From assembly GCA_023374045.1 (NCBI GenBank), contig CM041778.1, forward strand, positions 284,495,533-284,559,532: a DNA stretch of 64,000 bases, read 5' to 3'. The translations under genes and the position numbers were made by a program. Below the pieces are notes generated by a model, which was not told the DNA's origin, searched no databases, and saw only the letters and a program-made list of their open reading frames with translations. Positions within the stretch are counted from its first letter, which is position 1. Every line of letters begins with the position of its first letter. This DNA is from Limonium bicolor. Taxonomy: Eukaryota > Streptophyta > Magnoliopsida > Caryophyllales > Plumbaginaceae. This document shows, in pieces, positions 48,501-61,202 of this stretch.

Positions 48501-49937
48501 CTTGTTTCCTTATAAAACCGGTAAGGTATTTGATTCCTTGTCAACTACTAAACAATATACAAGCAATGTAATGAGTATACAAGCTTCAAGCTTAAACTCA
48601 TTGTAAACCCTAGGTTTACATTGTTTCAAAAACATTAATGTAGTTGTTTTACCTTGGTCTTTGAAGAGAGTTTGAATATCTATCAAGAGAGGACTCCACC
48701 TAGTCCATGAAAGGTTGGAATGGAGCTAGAACAAAGTCACACAAAGAGCACCATTAATGTGCAATTTCGGTCAAGGCAAAAACATGAAGGAAACTTGATT
48801 TTTCTTTGAGATTCCTTACCTAGAAGCAAATGAGAGTAATAATATGTAGAAACACAAGCTCAAGCTCCATCAATGGTGGAACTCCATGGCACCGAAATGG
48901 TGGTCTTGGAATTTTGAGAAGATAGACTTGAAGAGCTTGATGAGAGGAAGAGAATGGTGGTGTTTTTTTGATTTGGTTAAGTGAGCTTGATTTTACAAGA
49001 GGTCAAGATGGAGATGGTGGTGTGTACGATTGCAAACCGTGAGAGAATGAAGAAGGGAGGTTGAAGAAGGTGCTGAACCGTGTGAAATGAAGGAGGGAAA
49101 AGAGAGAATGAGATAAACTTGCTTTTGGAAGATATTTGTGCTCATAAAGCAAATAGTACATTAATTGGCCATCTTTATTTACTTATCATATTAACTAGAG
49201 AGTGGTGAGTCACCACACATAGAAAACCGGCCCCCAATAGTATAATGAGGGTGTTTTAGTCTTTATTTGTCAATTTAATTCCTTATACAAACATATGTTA
49301 TAAACTAGCTTATAAAAATCACTATTCACAAAAACAAGGCACATAGAAGTGAAATTTTTGATTTCCTATTGATATAGACATCCAAATGTGATACTATATA
49401 GTACACATATATATTTAAGAGTAATGATGGACATTTAGCCACTCAAGACTCATTTACAAGACAATTTTTCAAAAATGTGCTTTAAGACTCCTTAAAGCAC
49501 TTTTTGTGTCTTAACTTGTTTTCAAGCTTGGTTTTCTTTGGTAATTGATTTAATATGCTCATTAATATAATTATAAGGTATAGGTATGACCATTAGGTCT
49601 TATACAAATTTATCCCAAGCTTAGAGCACTTTTTAGCCCATATTGACCTTAAGGTATTTATTTATGTTTTATTTGGTTTAACTGTCTACCAAAGTTCCCT
49701 AAGGACTTAATTAGCCTTATTAAATCATAATTGAATATTATTAAGTCTTGGTAGGCTCTTTGGGTCCTAACCAAGTTCACTCCAAGCTTAAAGCATGTTT
49801 TTGCTCAAATTGTATCTTAGTGCTTTGTTGCATTTTACTATGGTTTAAGTTGTTCACCGATGTTTCTTAGGCACTTTTTTGCCTTTACTTACCGTAGTTT
49901 AATATTTAAGCAATATATCAGGGTTTGGGGTATTTCA
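45512..49937 (-). mobile_element. LTR-B (middle LTR of the array)
   Basis: 4426 bp, TGAAATACCCC to GGGGTGTTACA on the minus strand. A PBS is on one side and a PPT on the other, so it is the 5' LTR of unit 1 and the 3' LTR of unit 2 at once. By eye its low-coordinate half shares several variants with LTR-C against LTR-A, and its high-coordinate half shares many with LTR-A against LTR-C. Confidence 0.93.
47436..47679. repeat. Palindrome array in LTR-B
   Basis: Same array as in LTR-A with private changes. The first arm pair is damaged (CTTTGTGTGAACC) and one GGACGTG has become GGATGTG. Confidence 0.85.
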
Positions 49938-52900
49938 ATCTACCCCCCTTAAAAGAACTTCGTCCTAGAAGTTTACACTTCCCTCACATCTTGGATTAGA
50001 TTTACTTATAACTTCCATAACCAAACACTTTACCACAACCTCGGACTTAATGGTCCGGGCAACACATTCACATCCCTACATAACATAACATATCCACATG
50101 ATAACCTCGGACTCAATGGTCCGGGTATCTTAACCAACACTTACATATACATAACAACCCCTTTGACTCACTGGTCTTAGGTAACATAATAACATTTAGA
50201 CACATAGGTCTTGATAACATAACCTTTAGACACGTAGGTCTATGTAACACAACAACATTTAGACTCATAGGTCTTGATAACATACACTTTAGGAACTCAA
50301 GGTCAAAATAATATTTATTACACATACCACACAACATGTCATAGCATGTATAGCAATCAAAAATCTTTGATATACACTGTTATCCCGCAGAACCCGGTCG
50401 CGATGGACACCTTCCGTCCCCGTGCCTTTGGGAGATCAAAACAATCACTTAAATCTAAAATTTCCTTGTGAGGTTAAGTAAGAACTTAATTATGTAAAGT
50501 ATCTATCGACGTTTTAAATACCAATTCAAAATCCTTTTTGAAAACACACACAACTCCAAGTCCAACTTATGCTCTTTGCTTCTTTTCTTAGCGTGGTTAA
50601 TTGTGACCACTTAAGGGAAGCTTCAAGAATCATTCAACCCTAATGTGATCAGCATCAGTGTCGAACTATCCTTCCACCCCAATTTGTGTTCGGCTTCCCT
50701 TGATCGCATGCAAATCAAGTTCCACTTCCCACTTCATTTTCAAGCATCAAATAAATCACTCATTTCCAATTTTCTATCTTTTTAATCATTCTAATCATGA
50801 TCATCATCTCCAAGGGATAGAACTCCGTCTATCAGTTTTTTCATTTGCTTTAATGTTGTTACCTAGGGAATCTTATTCTCACTAGGTTCTATGTCGGTTC
50901 CATTACCTTTGATGAGTCACTATATAATATATATACGCATATATTTTATCAAAATACCACACACAGTTTCACATTTATACACTGTCGGGGTTTGTTCCCC
51001 CGGGAGTTTCTCTACTCCCACACTTGTACTATCACACACAATTGTTAACAAATACACACACTTACCACAATGGTATTCGCATCTTCTGTGCGCAATTACC
51101 CCAATTAAAACCATGACTGAATGCGTATGTTTACATAACACACACACCAATCATCAAAACAAATTATTTTGTGCTATGCACAACATAAATCACGTACACT
51201 TGTACGGTAATACACACTAAGTGGTTTTGCGCTCTACCCCCCTTAAAAGGGATTACGCCCACGTAATCAGTCACTAAACATTGGCTTAAAATGTTCTGCC
51301 GTCGTGAAGTTTTTTAACTTCCACGCGGTCTATTACACAATGGATTCTGATTAGAGGATCTTAACCATATTGGTGGTTTAGTTCCTAAACCAAGAATTCT
51401 CATTGGAGTTTGTTTAAACTCTTAGTTGGTTTCGATTCTGGCCTGTTAGGCTTCTAGGCTTAATAATTAGCCATTCACTCATGTACACCATGTAACACTT
51501 GAATTACTGGCTCACTAGTTTCTGTTGCGAAACTCTAATAACTGTAGAGCTTAATTGTCCCATTTGTTATCCGTACTGTATTGTACATCCCCAATTGTCA
51601 CCTTCATCTTGGTAACAATGGTTTCTCAACCGACGCGTGGTATTTCTTACCTTTAGCGAATTCGGTGAGTTATAAACTTTCTATCCACTTCCCTATCAAT
51701 TTACTGTGTACACAGTTATGTATTTCACACTGATTGACTTGTTCCCTTCCGACTTACTGTCGGTTGAGATTGAGCTACTACCTAGTGTGTAGTGCTCTCT
51801 CAGCTATTTACAACATTTGGGGTATATTCCATACCGATATTTGGCAGTTAGTGCTACAGTAGTCACTTACTGTTAATCATGTCTCCACATTTGGTTTTGT
51901 ACAAGTACTCCTTTATTGGTGCGGTTTTGCATTTCCTATGCATCGGCCATTATAACATTATTGCTCCACAATTAACATTTTCCCAATTCCTAGCTATCCC
52001 ACTCGATCATTACTGTGCAAGTGCAATACCAAAACACTCAGTCATACAAAGTGCAGAGGCGTAAACTCTTGACAGTAAATCCCTTATGCGATTCGCCATG
52101 GAATTCACACCGAGTTCCTCATCACACAGTACCTATCACTGGCTTATTGCCCAGTCTGTTTAACATCGCTTACCTTGCATCTCCACTGAGTTTAACTCAT
52201 AACTGGTCTTATCTGCCACATCATTATTCAACAACACTTATACGACGGTCGCTTACTGCGCACCGTGCTTATTGTATAACACTAACTTACATGGTATTTA
52301 CTGTCACATTAACTTCCACACATGTACTCACATCATTCGTGTTATGGTTCGTCCTTTATTTGGGATGACTACTGTATGCTCCTTGAGCATTGATCATTCG
52401 AGTCACAATCCGGCATTATCCAGCTCGGTGTTTCACTTTATACACACATGTTACTAAGCTAACTGCTCTCTTTCAATAACAACATGGTGAATCCTTAACA
52501 TATTTCTTGGGCTTTATACACATAACTACCCTCCGCGGTCTCACAATATTGAGAGGTATCCCCACTCTTAAGGCAGTGGTTCGTTCTCCACTCTATTCAC
52601 TTATATAACATAAACTTTTGCAATCAATCTAATTTTCATAACACATTTTATTTGTGGCTATAAGCCTTACTGCCTTGAGCTGCGCTCATTGTAGGCTGTC
52701 CACACACATGTACTTCTCTGTACAACATTATATGGTTTGGATATTATATTGAGCTCCATGACAAGGTCGTTGCATCACGTTCCTTTTACGGGATGCCCCT
52801 TAGGATTGCTAGTCCGTCTCCTGACAACTTATGTCTAAACTGGGTGTAGGTTTCAACCCTCGTGTTTCTATCACGTTATCTTGTTCAATTATCGTTGATG

Positions 52901-54751
52901 CAAACACCCTTCAAGGATCGCTCCTGGGTGTTTAAGTTATGCCTTTACATCTTTCACACTTATTGGTACATTCAGTTAGCCACGCCTTTTTGCGTTCTTA
53001 ACTGTTATTATCTTCCTCTGTGAAGATCAACATTTCCTGATAGGTAGGTACTTATTCTGGGAGTTTCATCCCGTTCATTGCACATTAATGTGTCCATATT
53101 AGGCATCTGCTTTGCCATGTACAGGCTGGGTCACCATTCCAGCTATCATGTTATCCCTGAGGATCCTTAAGTCATATACGATGTCTTTACATTCAGTTAG
53201 TGCACTTCGCACCTCCTGACTCTTAACATTTCGTTGAAAGGAATTCACTAATCCTTCGGTGTTGTTAACTTGACTTAGTTCCTTTACTTCAACCACTCAT
53301 GGTAATCCTTAGCTGTGTTTGACTTATACTGCTGACCGTAGAACGGAGTCGACTACTTCCCGTGTTTCGGACTCTACTCGTATACATATGTGGGGTACCA
53401 TACTGATACATTACTACTTACCCAACTAACCCATAAGCAGGTCTGTCAGGCCCACAAGCTCCTATCGGATGCGGTCGTCCCACAATACAGTTGGTACACT
53501 CGTAGTGTCCGTCACCGCCTAGGTGAAGTATTCTGTTGTCAACTCCCTTATATTGTCCCGTGACAATATTTATTCCTTGCTTCCCGAACTTAATCGAGGG
53601 AAAGTTTATCCACTGTTGTATCTTTATCAACTGCTCTTGGTTTTACTGGTTTGGTTAGAAGGAGGTTAGAAAGATTATTGGTTTGAAAGAAAATTTTGGT
53701 TTTGAAAGAAAAGAGTTTGAATAAATCTGGGTTTGAAAGAAAATTTTCATGGTTTCACAACATCTTCTTACCTTAGCCAAGTCTAGCTTCTTGCTGACTG
53801 GTGTACTTACAATTACAGAGGTTAGGCTAGCAGGCCCTTCCACTATTATGACGATCACATTTAACTTTGTGGTACTTTACTAAGTACTTTGTATTTGTTA
53901 AAACTTCCCCGAACAGCCCTGTTATAGCAGCACTTGCAATGGCAAGTGCGCCATGCTAACTGGTTATCGGTTAATCACACACACCGGTTGCGGTATTGTT
54001 CTTACCCGCACTGTCATCAGTGGCCTTGTTGGCCCTCACTGATCTTACTGTCTGGATAATAACTCTTCTAGGTGACTTCTCACTGTATTCACATGATAAT
54101 TATTAACTGGGGTGCCTCCCATTCTTGGAGACCCCCTTTTTCTTAGTATTGTATTCTCTTTGTAGCCCGTTCCACGTATTTGGGCACTACGTTGTAGTTC
54201 CCTTGTCAGTTGGTATACCGTTGGTGTATTATTTATCAACTGTGGTCCCGTAGACACTCGTCTCGGGTTTCACTAATCCACTTCTTGCCTGTTGCACGGT
54301 CGGTGCGTTGCAAGCTGGTTATCCTCGACTGCTCGGCATGTCGACCCAGGTTGCCGGAAATTCTATTCTTCTTTACACAAGATTCTTCATTCTTCGCTAT
54401 GAAATGCGGTTAACACTGTTTAGATGGGAACCGTCTCCGGAATTCCCAGTTTTCGGGATCTACCGTATGACAGGTCCTCCGTACCTTAAAAGGCATTTAA
54501 TAACAGCCAGATCGGGTATTCCCGAGTAAGAGTGAACTTTCATCTCTCTGGCCCTGTTTCCCAAGTTATATAACAGGGATTGTGGAGGGTGGGATGGAGA
54601 CTGTAGGTTTCCAGTACACACTGGTAATTCCTATCTAGCGTATCTCTCACGCTATCACTCAACCCTTAACCCAAAGTACTAAAATCCTAACTCGGTACTT
54701 CCTAAGCTCGGTAATTCATCAGAGCGATACTTCGCTCTAATACCACTTTTT
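49938..54751 (-). mobile_element. Array internal domain 2 (uninterrupted)
   Basis: 4814 bp between the PPT (49938-49951) and the PBS of LTR-C. It is the intact counterpart of domain 1, with the internal PPT-like tract at 51234-51248, and preserves the empty target site of the nested element near 54525. Non-coding; the longest frame (52015-52368, antisense to the element) shows no family resemblance. Confidence 0.88.
54734..54745 (-). other. PBS beside LTR-C, mutated
   Basis: Minus strand TGGTATTAGAGC, one mismatch to the initiator tRNA-Met site. The same change breaks one pair of the PBS hairpin. Confidence 0.85.
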
Positions 54752-57700
54752 TGTAACACCCCATCCAACAACATACACACTTAACAACAAACTGCAAAAA
54801 ACAAACTTCAACATATTACTTAACTTCTTGGTGTTACACGCCGTTAACCACCCACGTGGCTAACAAGGCTAATACATACACATTGTACCGGTCTGATAGG
54901 CTAAATTCCCGAGTGACTACACATTACTATCCCCTTTCCATTAACAACAACAACATCATACACCTTTCAACCGTACCGAGTATTCACAACTGATGCCGAT
55001 AACAGTTTCGGTCTTACTACGCCTACTGTATATGTACACTCAAATGATTACCCATGTACAACGACTACCCGTCCTACTCTCGAACAACTTCCATCACTTC
55101 GTACCTGAAATAAGAAAAGAAGAGAAAGGGTGGCCCCCAAGGGGCTCAGCACCTTTGCTGGTATGGTAATCCCGCAGCCCGCATGCTACCGAGCCACGCA
55201 CAACTAATTGTCGTCTTAGCATGCGATTGATTATATTTAAATCATGCACGCAACTGTAAACACAACACATAACGTTTCACCTCAATGGGCTCAACAAACG
55301 GATAATACATCCTTACTTGATAAGTCACTCAAGGTATTCATTGTCCCTAGAGTGTTCCTCCTCTAATGGAGCTACTTCCTTAATAGACGACACTTACCCT
55401 TAAATCGGGTTATCCTTAAACGCCTCTTATCACACACTGGGATTCATTTCCATGATCCACACACTCCATATCTTACGACATATAACACTCCTCACATAAC
55501 AAAAACATAACAACACTTTGCACGATTCAACGTGTACATCATAACATCACAATAGATATTACATCACAACAAAAATACATAACATAACGGGAAATGGTTC
55601 TCTTAGGAACCAACCCAAACATTGTTTATACACTGGTGAGCCTAGAGAATGTTGCCAGTCTCATGATAAGCTCGTTACATAACTCGTTATTGTCTCGTTA
55701 AATGAACGGATAACTTAGCACAAGGTGTCTCGGATATAGTGATCCAAGCACACCGAACAAACATAACATAGTATGCCCCTGTGGCCCGACGTGAGTCAGT
55801 AATAGCCTTGGTTAAGCTAAAGGGAAGGTTGGAAACCAAATTGGAAAACAACCATAACATACAGAGAGGATCGAACCTGATATGACAACGACCCCCATAC
55901 TCACACGCGTGGCCGGAACAGACCGGACTCCTCACTTCCCCCGTTAGCACTTGTCAGAAGTCCATCATTGAACTTAGTTAAACAATCACAGCATTGGGTT
56001 AAGTCTTGTTAGACACACACAAGGGAAGGGAGAGTCATACATTCACACACAAACATCACACACAAACATCACATAACTAACTCACGTATAGTCGTGGTTA
56101 GAACGTTCCTTAGGTCGGAAACGTTATCACCGGATACCGTTCTCTTACGTTTACCTAATAGAGGTTAACTAGCCTTTCGAGCGCATTCGAGGTTACCGGT
56201 ATCGGCACGCAAACATACAACAACAATAACGACTGTAAACTCGTTTCATGATTTATCTTATAACGTGGCAAACACACAGAAAAACACATTGGCATACAAG
56301 CCGGTGTAATCCGGTAGGACACAGGTTGCAAGAAAACCATACCTGTCACCGGAGTCCACTTTACCACGTCCACTTATGTTCCTCGAGCAATTCTCGAACA
56401 ACTGATAACATTACATATACTTTTATTAACATCGGGGTTGCATGATTATTTAATGTCTAATGCTTATAACTTTTCCCCGTTAGTTTAGTTACATAACTTT
56501 GACTTGATTTACTTTCACATTTACTACAACTTTTCACCTACTTAATTGTCATTAAAACTCACCTAACATGTCTTAAACAACCTTATAACATCTTTACTAG
56601 GTAGTTACCATTTTTAGACATCATTTCCCCACTTAAAACAACAATTTTGGTCCATATAGTGGCCTGTCCGAACTTGTGTCCGAACCTCCAAGTTCGGACG
56701 CAAGCCGTGACTTTGAACTGAAAACAGACACACATCCGAACTTGTGTCCGGACTTTGGAAGTTCGGACGTGAGTCGAGAATCTCTTAATGCGGACATCCA
56801 TGCGTCCGAACATGTGTCCGGACTTCCCAAGTTCGGACACAGTTCGAGTGTGCAAAATTCTTACCCAACAGAGCCTGTCCGAACTTCCATGTCCAGACGG
56901 AAGTTCGGACAAGGCAAAATGCTCAATTTCCAAGCCTTTAAACACTTAGCCAAATTCCTCCAAAGCCTCCAACACTTATAGTATTTACTCCCTAGGTTCC
57001 TAAGTGATGTTTCATGCCTATTCTAACCATTATACCAAGACATATCTTCCTCACAAACATCATCATTCAAACATCCTTTCTTACATATCAAAACTCCTCA
57101 TGTCATTCTCACAACTCCTTTTTCCAAGCTTACACTTCCTCCTTAATTTACCAAATCCTCTTTTCTCACCTTCTTGAATTCGTAGAACTTCCAAGATAAT
57201 GCCTAAATCCTTGTAGCACCTTAGAACACCTTAATGCATGTTTTCTTCCTTAGTGAAACATTTACTCATTCCTAACAATTCCTAGTTCACCAAAATTGAT
57301 TTAAGCACTTAAAACTCCTTATACATTTTACAAATTTTGCCATGGGTTCTCTTAGCACATCATCATTCCAAAACTCATAGTTTTCACCATTAAACACTCA
57401 AGAACACCTAAATCCATCAAGAACACCATCACACACAAGACTTCACCAAATTTACACTACATCACAATATAGTGCACAATTTAAATTGCTTGGCACTTAG
57501 GCCCTTAAATAACGTAAACCATAAACACTGAATTTCCCACATAAATAATGCCTTTGACCTGCAAATACACCCAGCAATACATATGCCCTTAATAAACTCC
57601 TTGAGAGCATTTCACTAGATCATTCACCTTTGGCTCCTTAGATCATTTTAACAAGCAATATAAGCTCACTTCTCCTTAGGCATTATACCACATTAGGTTA

Positions 57701-59165
57701 GTATATTTACCTCTTTTCCACACAAACTTCTTTCTTGTTTCCTTATAAATCCGGTAAGGTATTTGATTCCTTGTCAACTACTAAACAATATACAAGCAGT
57801 TTAATGAGTATACAAGCTTCAAGCTTAAACTCATTGTAAACCCTAGGTTTACATTGTTTCAAAAACATTAATGTAGTTGTTTTACCTTGGTCTTTGAAGA
57901 GAGTTTGAATATCTATCAAGAGAGGACTCCACCTAGTCCATGAAAGGTTGGAATGGAGCTAGAAAAAAGTCACACAAAGAGCACCATTAATGTGCAATTT
58001 CGGTCAAGGCAAAAACATGAAGGAAACTTGATTTTTCTTTGAGATTCCTTACCTAGAAGCAAATGAGAGTAATAATATGTAGAAACACAAGCTCAAGCTC
58101 CATCAATGGTGGAACTCCATGGCACCGAAATGGTTGTCTTGGAATTTTGAGAAGATAGACTTGAAGAGCTTGATGAGAGGAAGAGAATGGTGGTGTTTGT
58201 TTTTGATTTGGTTAAGTGAGCTTGATTTTACAAGAGGTCAAAGATGGAGATGGTGGTGTGTACGATTGCAAACCATGAGAGAATGAAGAAGGGAGGTTGA
58301 AGAAGGTGCTGAACCGTGTGAAATGAAGGAGGGAAAAGAGAGAATGAGATAAACTTGCTTTTGGAAGATATTTGTGCTCATAAAGCAAATAGTACATTAA
58401 TTGGCCATCTTTATTTACTTATCATATTAACTAGAGAGTGGTGAGTCACCACATATAGAAAACCGGCCCCCAATAGTATAATGAGGGTGTTTTGTCTTTA
58501 TTGTCAATTTAATTCCTTAACAACTATGTTATAAACTAGCTTATAAAATCACTATTCACAAAAACAAGGCACATAGAAGTGAAATTTTTGATTTCCTATT
58601 GATATAGACATCCAAATGTGATACTATATAGTACACATATATTTAAGAGTAATGATGGACATTTAGCCACTCAAGACTCATTTACAAGACAATTTTTCAA
58701 AAATGTGCTTTAAGACTCCTTAAAGCACTTTTTGTGTCTTAACTTGTTTTCAAGCTTGGTTTTCTTTGGTAATTGATTTAATATGCTCATTAATATAATT
58801 ATAAGGTATAGGTATGACCATTAGGTCTTATACAAATTTATCCCAAGCTTAGAGCACTTTTTAGCCCATATTGACCTTAAGGTATTTATTTATGTTTTAT
58901 TTGGTTTAACTGTCTACCAAAGTTCCCTAAGGACTTAATTAGCCTTATTAAATCATAATTGAATATTATTAAGTCTTGGTAGGCTCCTTGGGTCCTAACC
59001 AAGTTCACTCCAAGCTTAAAGCATGTTTTTGCTCAAATTGTATCTTAGTGCTTTGTTGCATTTTACTATGGTTTAAGTTGTTCACTGATGTTTCTAAGGC
59101 ACTTTTTAGCCTTTACTTACCGTAGTTTAATATTTAAGCAATATATCAGGGTTTGGGGTATTTCA
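54752..59165 (-). mobile_element. LTR-C (5' LTR of the array)
   Basis: 4414 bp. The right edge TGAAATACCCC (minus) is followed directly by the TSD GTTAA and then by E, not by a PPT, as expected for the outer 5' LTR. It carries more private changes than A or B, including a short deletion near 56500 and many differences in its first kilobase (58470-59120). Confidence 0.93.
56666..56910. repeat. Palindrome array in LTR-C
   Basis: GTCCGAACTT/AAGTTCGGAC clusters as in LTR-A, with two single-base differences noticed (GACTTTGG and GTGCAAAA). Confidence 0.85.
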
Positions 59166-59170
59166 GTTAA
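59166..59170. repeat. Right TSD of the tandem array: GTTAA
   Basis: Identical to 22359-22363; the LTR of E continues directly after it. Confidence 0.9.
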
Positions 59171-61072
59171 TGTCATTAATTAAAGTTATGTTATGTGGTG
59201 CTTGGTTTAGCTGATGGGACGTCGAAGTCATTAAATTAAAAGACGGGGGCAAGGAGGTCATTCCCCTCTCTTTTATTTTGGTAAGCGTCTTTAATTAATT
59301 GATTGGGCAGTTTTCTTATTTTCCAATCACGATCTGTTCTCATTGACGTTCTCTCGACAGTTTCTTGAGCGCTTCTTCTCCCACTACCTCTTGCTCATCC
59401 TCTTGGTGCTGGTTCTGGAATTTGTGTGTTGCTACTGCGTTCTTCTCGGTTCTTCTACTGCTGCTGTTCGGGTTCGTTCTCTGCGAATTCAGGTTTGGTT
59501 TTCCTTCGGTTTGGTGGTGTTCGTTTTTGTTTGAGAGGGTCAGTTTTCTGATTGTCGGTCTGCTCGGTTGTGAATTCAGCGTTAGTCTGGGCCCCTCTAC
59601 TGCTGTTCGTCTGGTTGCGTGTGGGCATCGACTAGGCTGAATGCTCTCGAATTCGATGTAAGTGGGGGATGGAATCGGGGTTGTTTGCTCACCCTCGGGG
59701 GACTGTTTTATTCTAGCGTTTCTGGTTTGCAATTGTGTTGTGATTGTGTGCTTTCTCATCGGTTTTGTGTTGTTGATCGATTGGCTAAACCCCCGAGGGT
59801 ACGATTTACAATTCTTGGAATTTGGGTGAGTTTGTGATGATTTTTGTGGTTTTCTGCGCGTCTACCCTTTCTGGAATTCGACAGTTTTGCACTGTCCGGA
59901 CGTCTGTCCGAACTTGTAAGTTCGGACAGGTCATCGGGCGCGTTTTTGTTTTTGAAGATTTTGGAGTGTCCGAACATCGGTCCGAACTTGTAAGTTCGGA
60001 CCTGACGCGAGGACGAGTCTCCGTAAAAGTTTCGAAGTGTGTCCGAATGCAAGGTCGGACGCAAGTTCGGACACGAAGGTTGTTTTGGCTTCTGACTCTC
60101 GACTTACGTCCGAACTTCGACGTTCGGACGTAAGTTCGGACACTGTGATTTCTGTGACTTCTGCTTCTCGGCCTCTGTCCGAACTTGCAAGGTCGGACGC
60201 AAGTTCGGACATGCCACTGTTTTTGAGCATAACTTCTCTGTTTAGCTCCGTTTTGAGTTCCATTTGCGGGGTTGGATTCCCCTATCTGTGTACAAGCTTC
60301 TTATGCTGTTTATATGCATTTCCATGCACTTAAGATCTGTTTTGTGAGCTTTTGGTTTTGGGACCTAGTTACTTGCTTCTGAGCCTTGGATAGTCGGGTC
60401 GGGCTGTCCCGTAGCATGCGCAGGAATTCCTTCTGTTTATACTCCTTAGGTCTCCCTTAGGACGTTATTTGACCGACGGGTCTGTTAGCTGTCTTACGGC
60501 TTTTGTTGTGGGATCTTTGGATCCATAGGACCTTACGTGAGTCCTTCTGTTGTGTTAGCTTGTTTCTAGTGTCCCACTCTTCTGTATCCATTTCTGAAAG
60601 TCTGACTATGATTTGAAGTGACGTTCTGCTCTGCTTCTGTTTTGTGCTTCCTTTCTGTCTGATTATATTGACTCCGCCTTCTTCTCTGTTTATAAACTAT
60701 TCTTCTACTTCTGTTTTGAGTGGGCTTCCTTGAGGAATCTTCTGCTTGCTGGGCTGTTTAGCTCACCCCTTTACTCTGATGCAGATTGAGCTCGTGGGAT
60801 CTTCTCTCTCTTGTCCCTTGCTGGAGCTTCATTTGTTTACGTTTTGTTGACTTTGTTTACTTTGCGCGTTGGACGCTTTAGAGCTTGTGTAGCCTTCGGG
60901 CCTCTCTTTGTATTTGACTTATAAGTATTTAGAGCTTGTAAAATCTTTTGGTATTTATACAAGTTTGTTATTTGGTTTTGGGATTCGTTTTGCTTAGAGC
61001 CTTGCGACGTTAGGTAGTAGACTCGCGGCGTGTAACGGCCCTAACTCCTAGGCCAGTTTTGGGGTCGTTACA
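59171..61072 (+). mobile_element. E: remainder of the gypsy 5' LTR
   Basis: Joined to 22310-22363 it makes a LTR of about 1956 bp, TGTAATACTCCG to GGGGTCGTTACA. The PBS follows five bases later. It contains its own palindrome array. Several short frames here have no recognisable content. Composition is more T- and G-rich than in the LARD-like LTRs. Confidence 0.88.
59893..60210. repeat. Palindrome array in LTR of E
   Basis: Five clusters with GTCCGAACTT, AAGTTCGGAC and shorter GGTCGGAC arms, spaced about 60-75 bp, about 0.8-1.1 kb into the LTR. The arms are the same as in LTR-A/B/C although the rest of the LTR is unrelated by eye. Confidence 0.88.
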
Positions 61073-61077
61073 TTTAG

Positions 61078-61090
61078 TGGTATCAGAGCC
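61078..61090 (+). other. PBS of E
   Basis: TGGTATCAGAGCC, complementary to initiator tRNA-Met, 5 bp after the LTR end. Confidence 0.92.
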
Positions 61091-61202
61091 AGGTTGCTCG
61101 TTCTTTGGTGTTTGTGGGGTTTGTCTGCATGCGTGGGTGTCTGAAAGGTCTGCTGTTTGATGCTTGTCGGTTTCTGATTAATTTTGGTGTTGTATCTTCA
61201 GT

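Larger units (their letters stand above)
22364..59165 (-). mobile_element. Tandem-dimer LARD-like retrotransposon, LTR-int-LTR-int-LTR, with a nested element
   Basis: Three direct LTR copies (22364-26794, 45512-49937, 54752-59165) alternate with two internal domains, all on the minus strand. The middle LTR has a PBS on its left and a PPT on its right, so it serves both units. Only the outermost ends carry a TSD (GTTAA), so one integration followed by (or of) a duplication explains it better than two insertions. Removing the nested + strand element (31399-45283 and one TSD copy) leaves about 22.9 kb. No gag, protease, RT or integrase is detectable, so the element is non-autonomous. Confidence 0.9.

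Noticed and set aside
52015..52368. 117-codon frame in internal domain 2, with partly similar frames at 28739-28924 and 38637-39012
   Set aside because: Similarity follows from DNA homology between internal domains. The frame is broken in the sister copy and runs antisense to the element, with no start or domain support.
22364..59165. Tandem structure as an assembly duplication
   Set aside because: The three LTRs and two internal domains differ by many substitutions and indels, only one copy carries the nested element, and the outer TSDs match. Long reads would settle it.
59365..59837. Several + strand frames in the LTR of E
   Set aside because: They lie before the PBS within the LTR, are hydrophobic or low-complexity, and lack recognisable domains.
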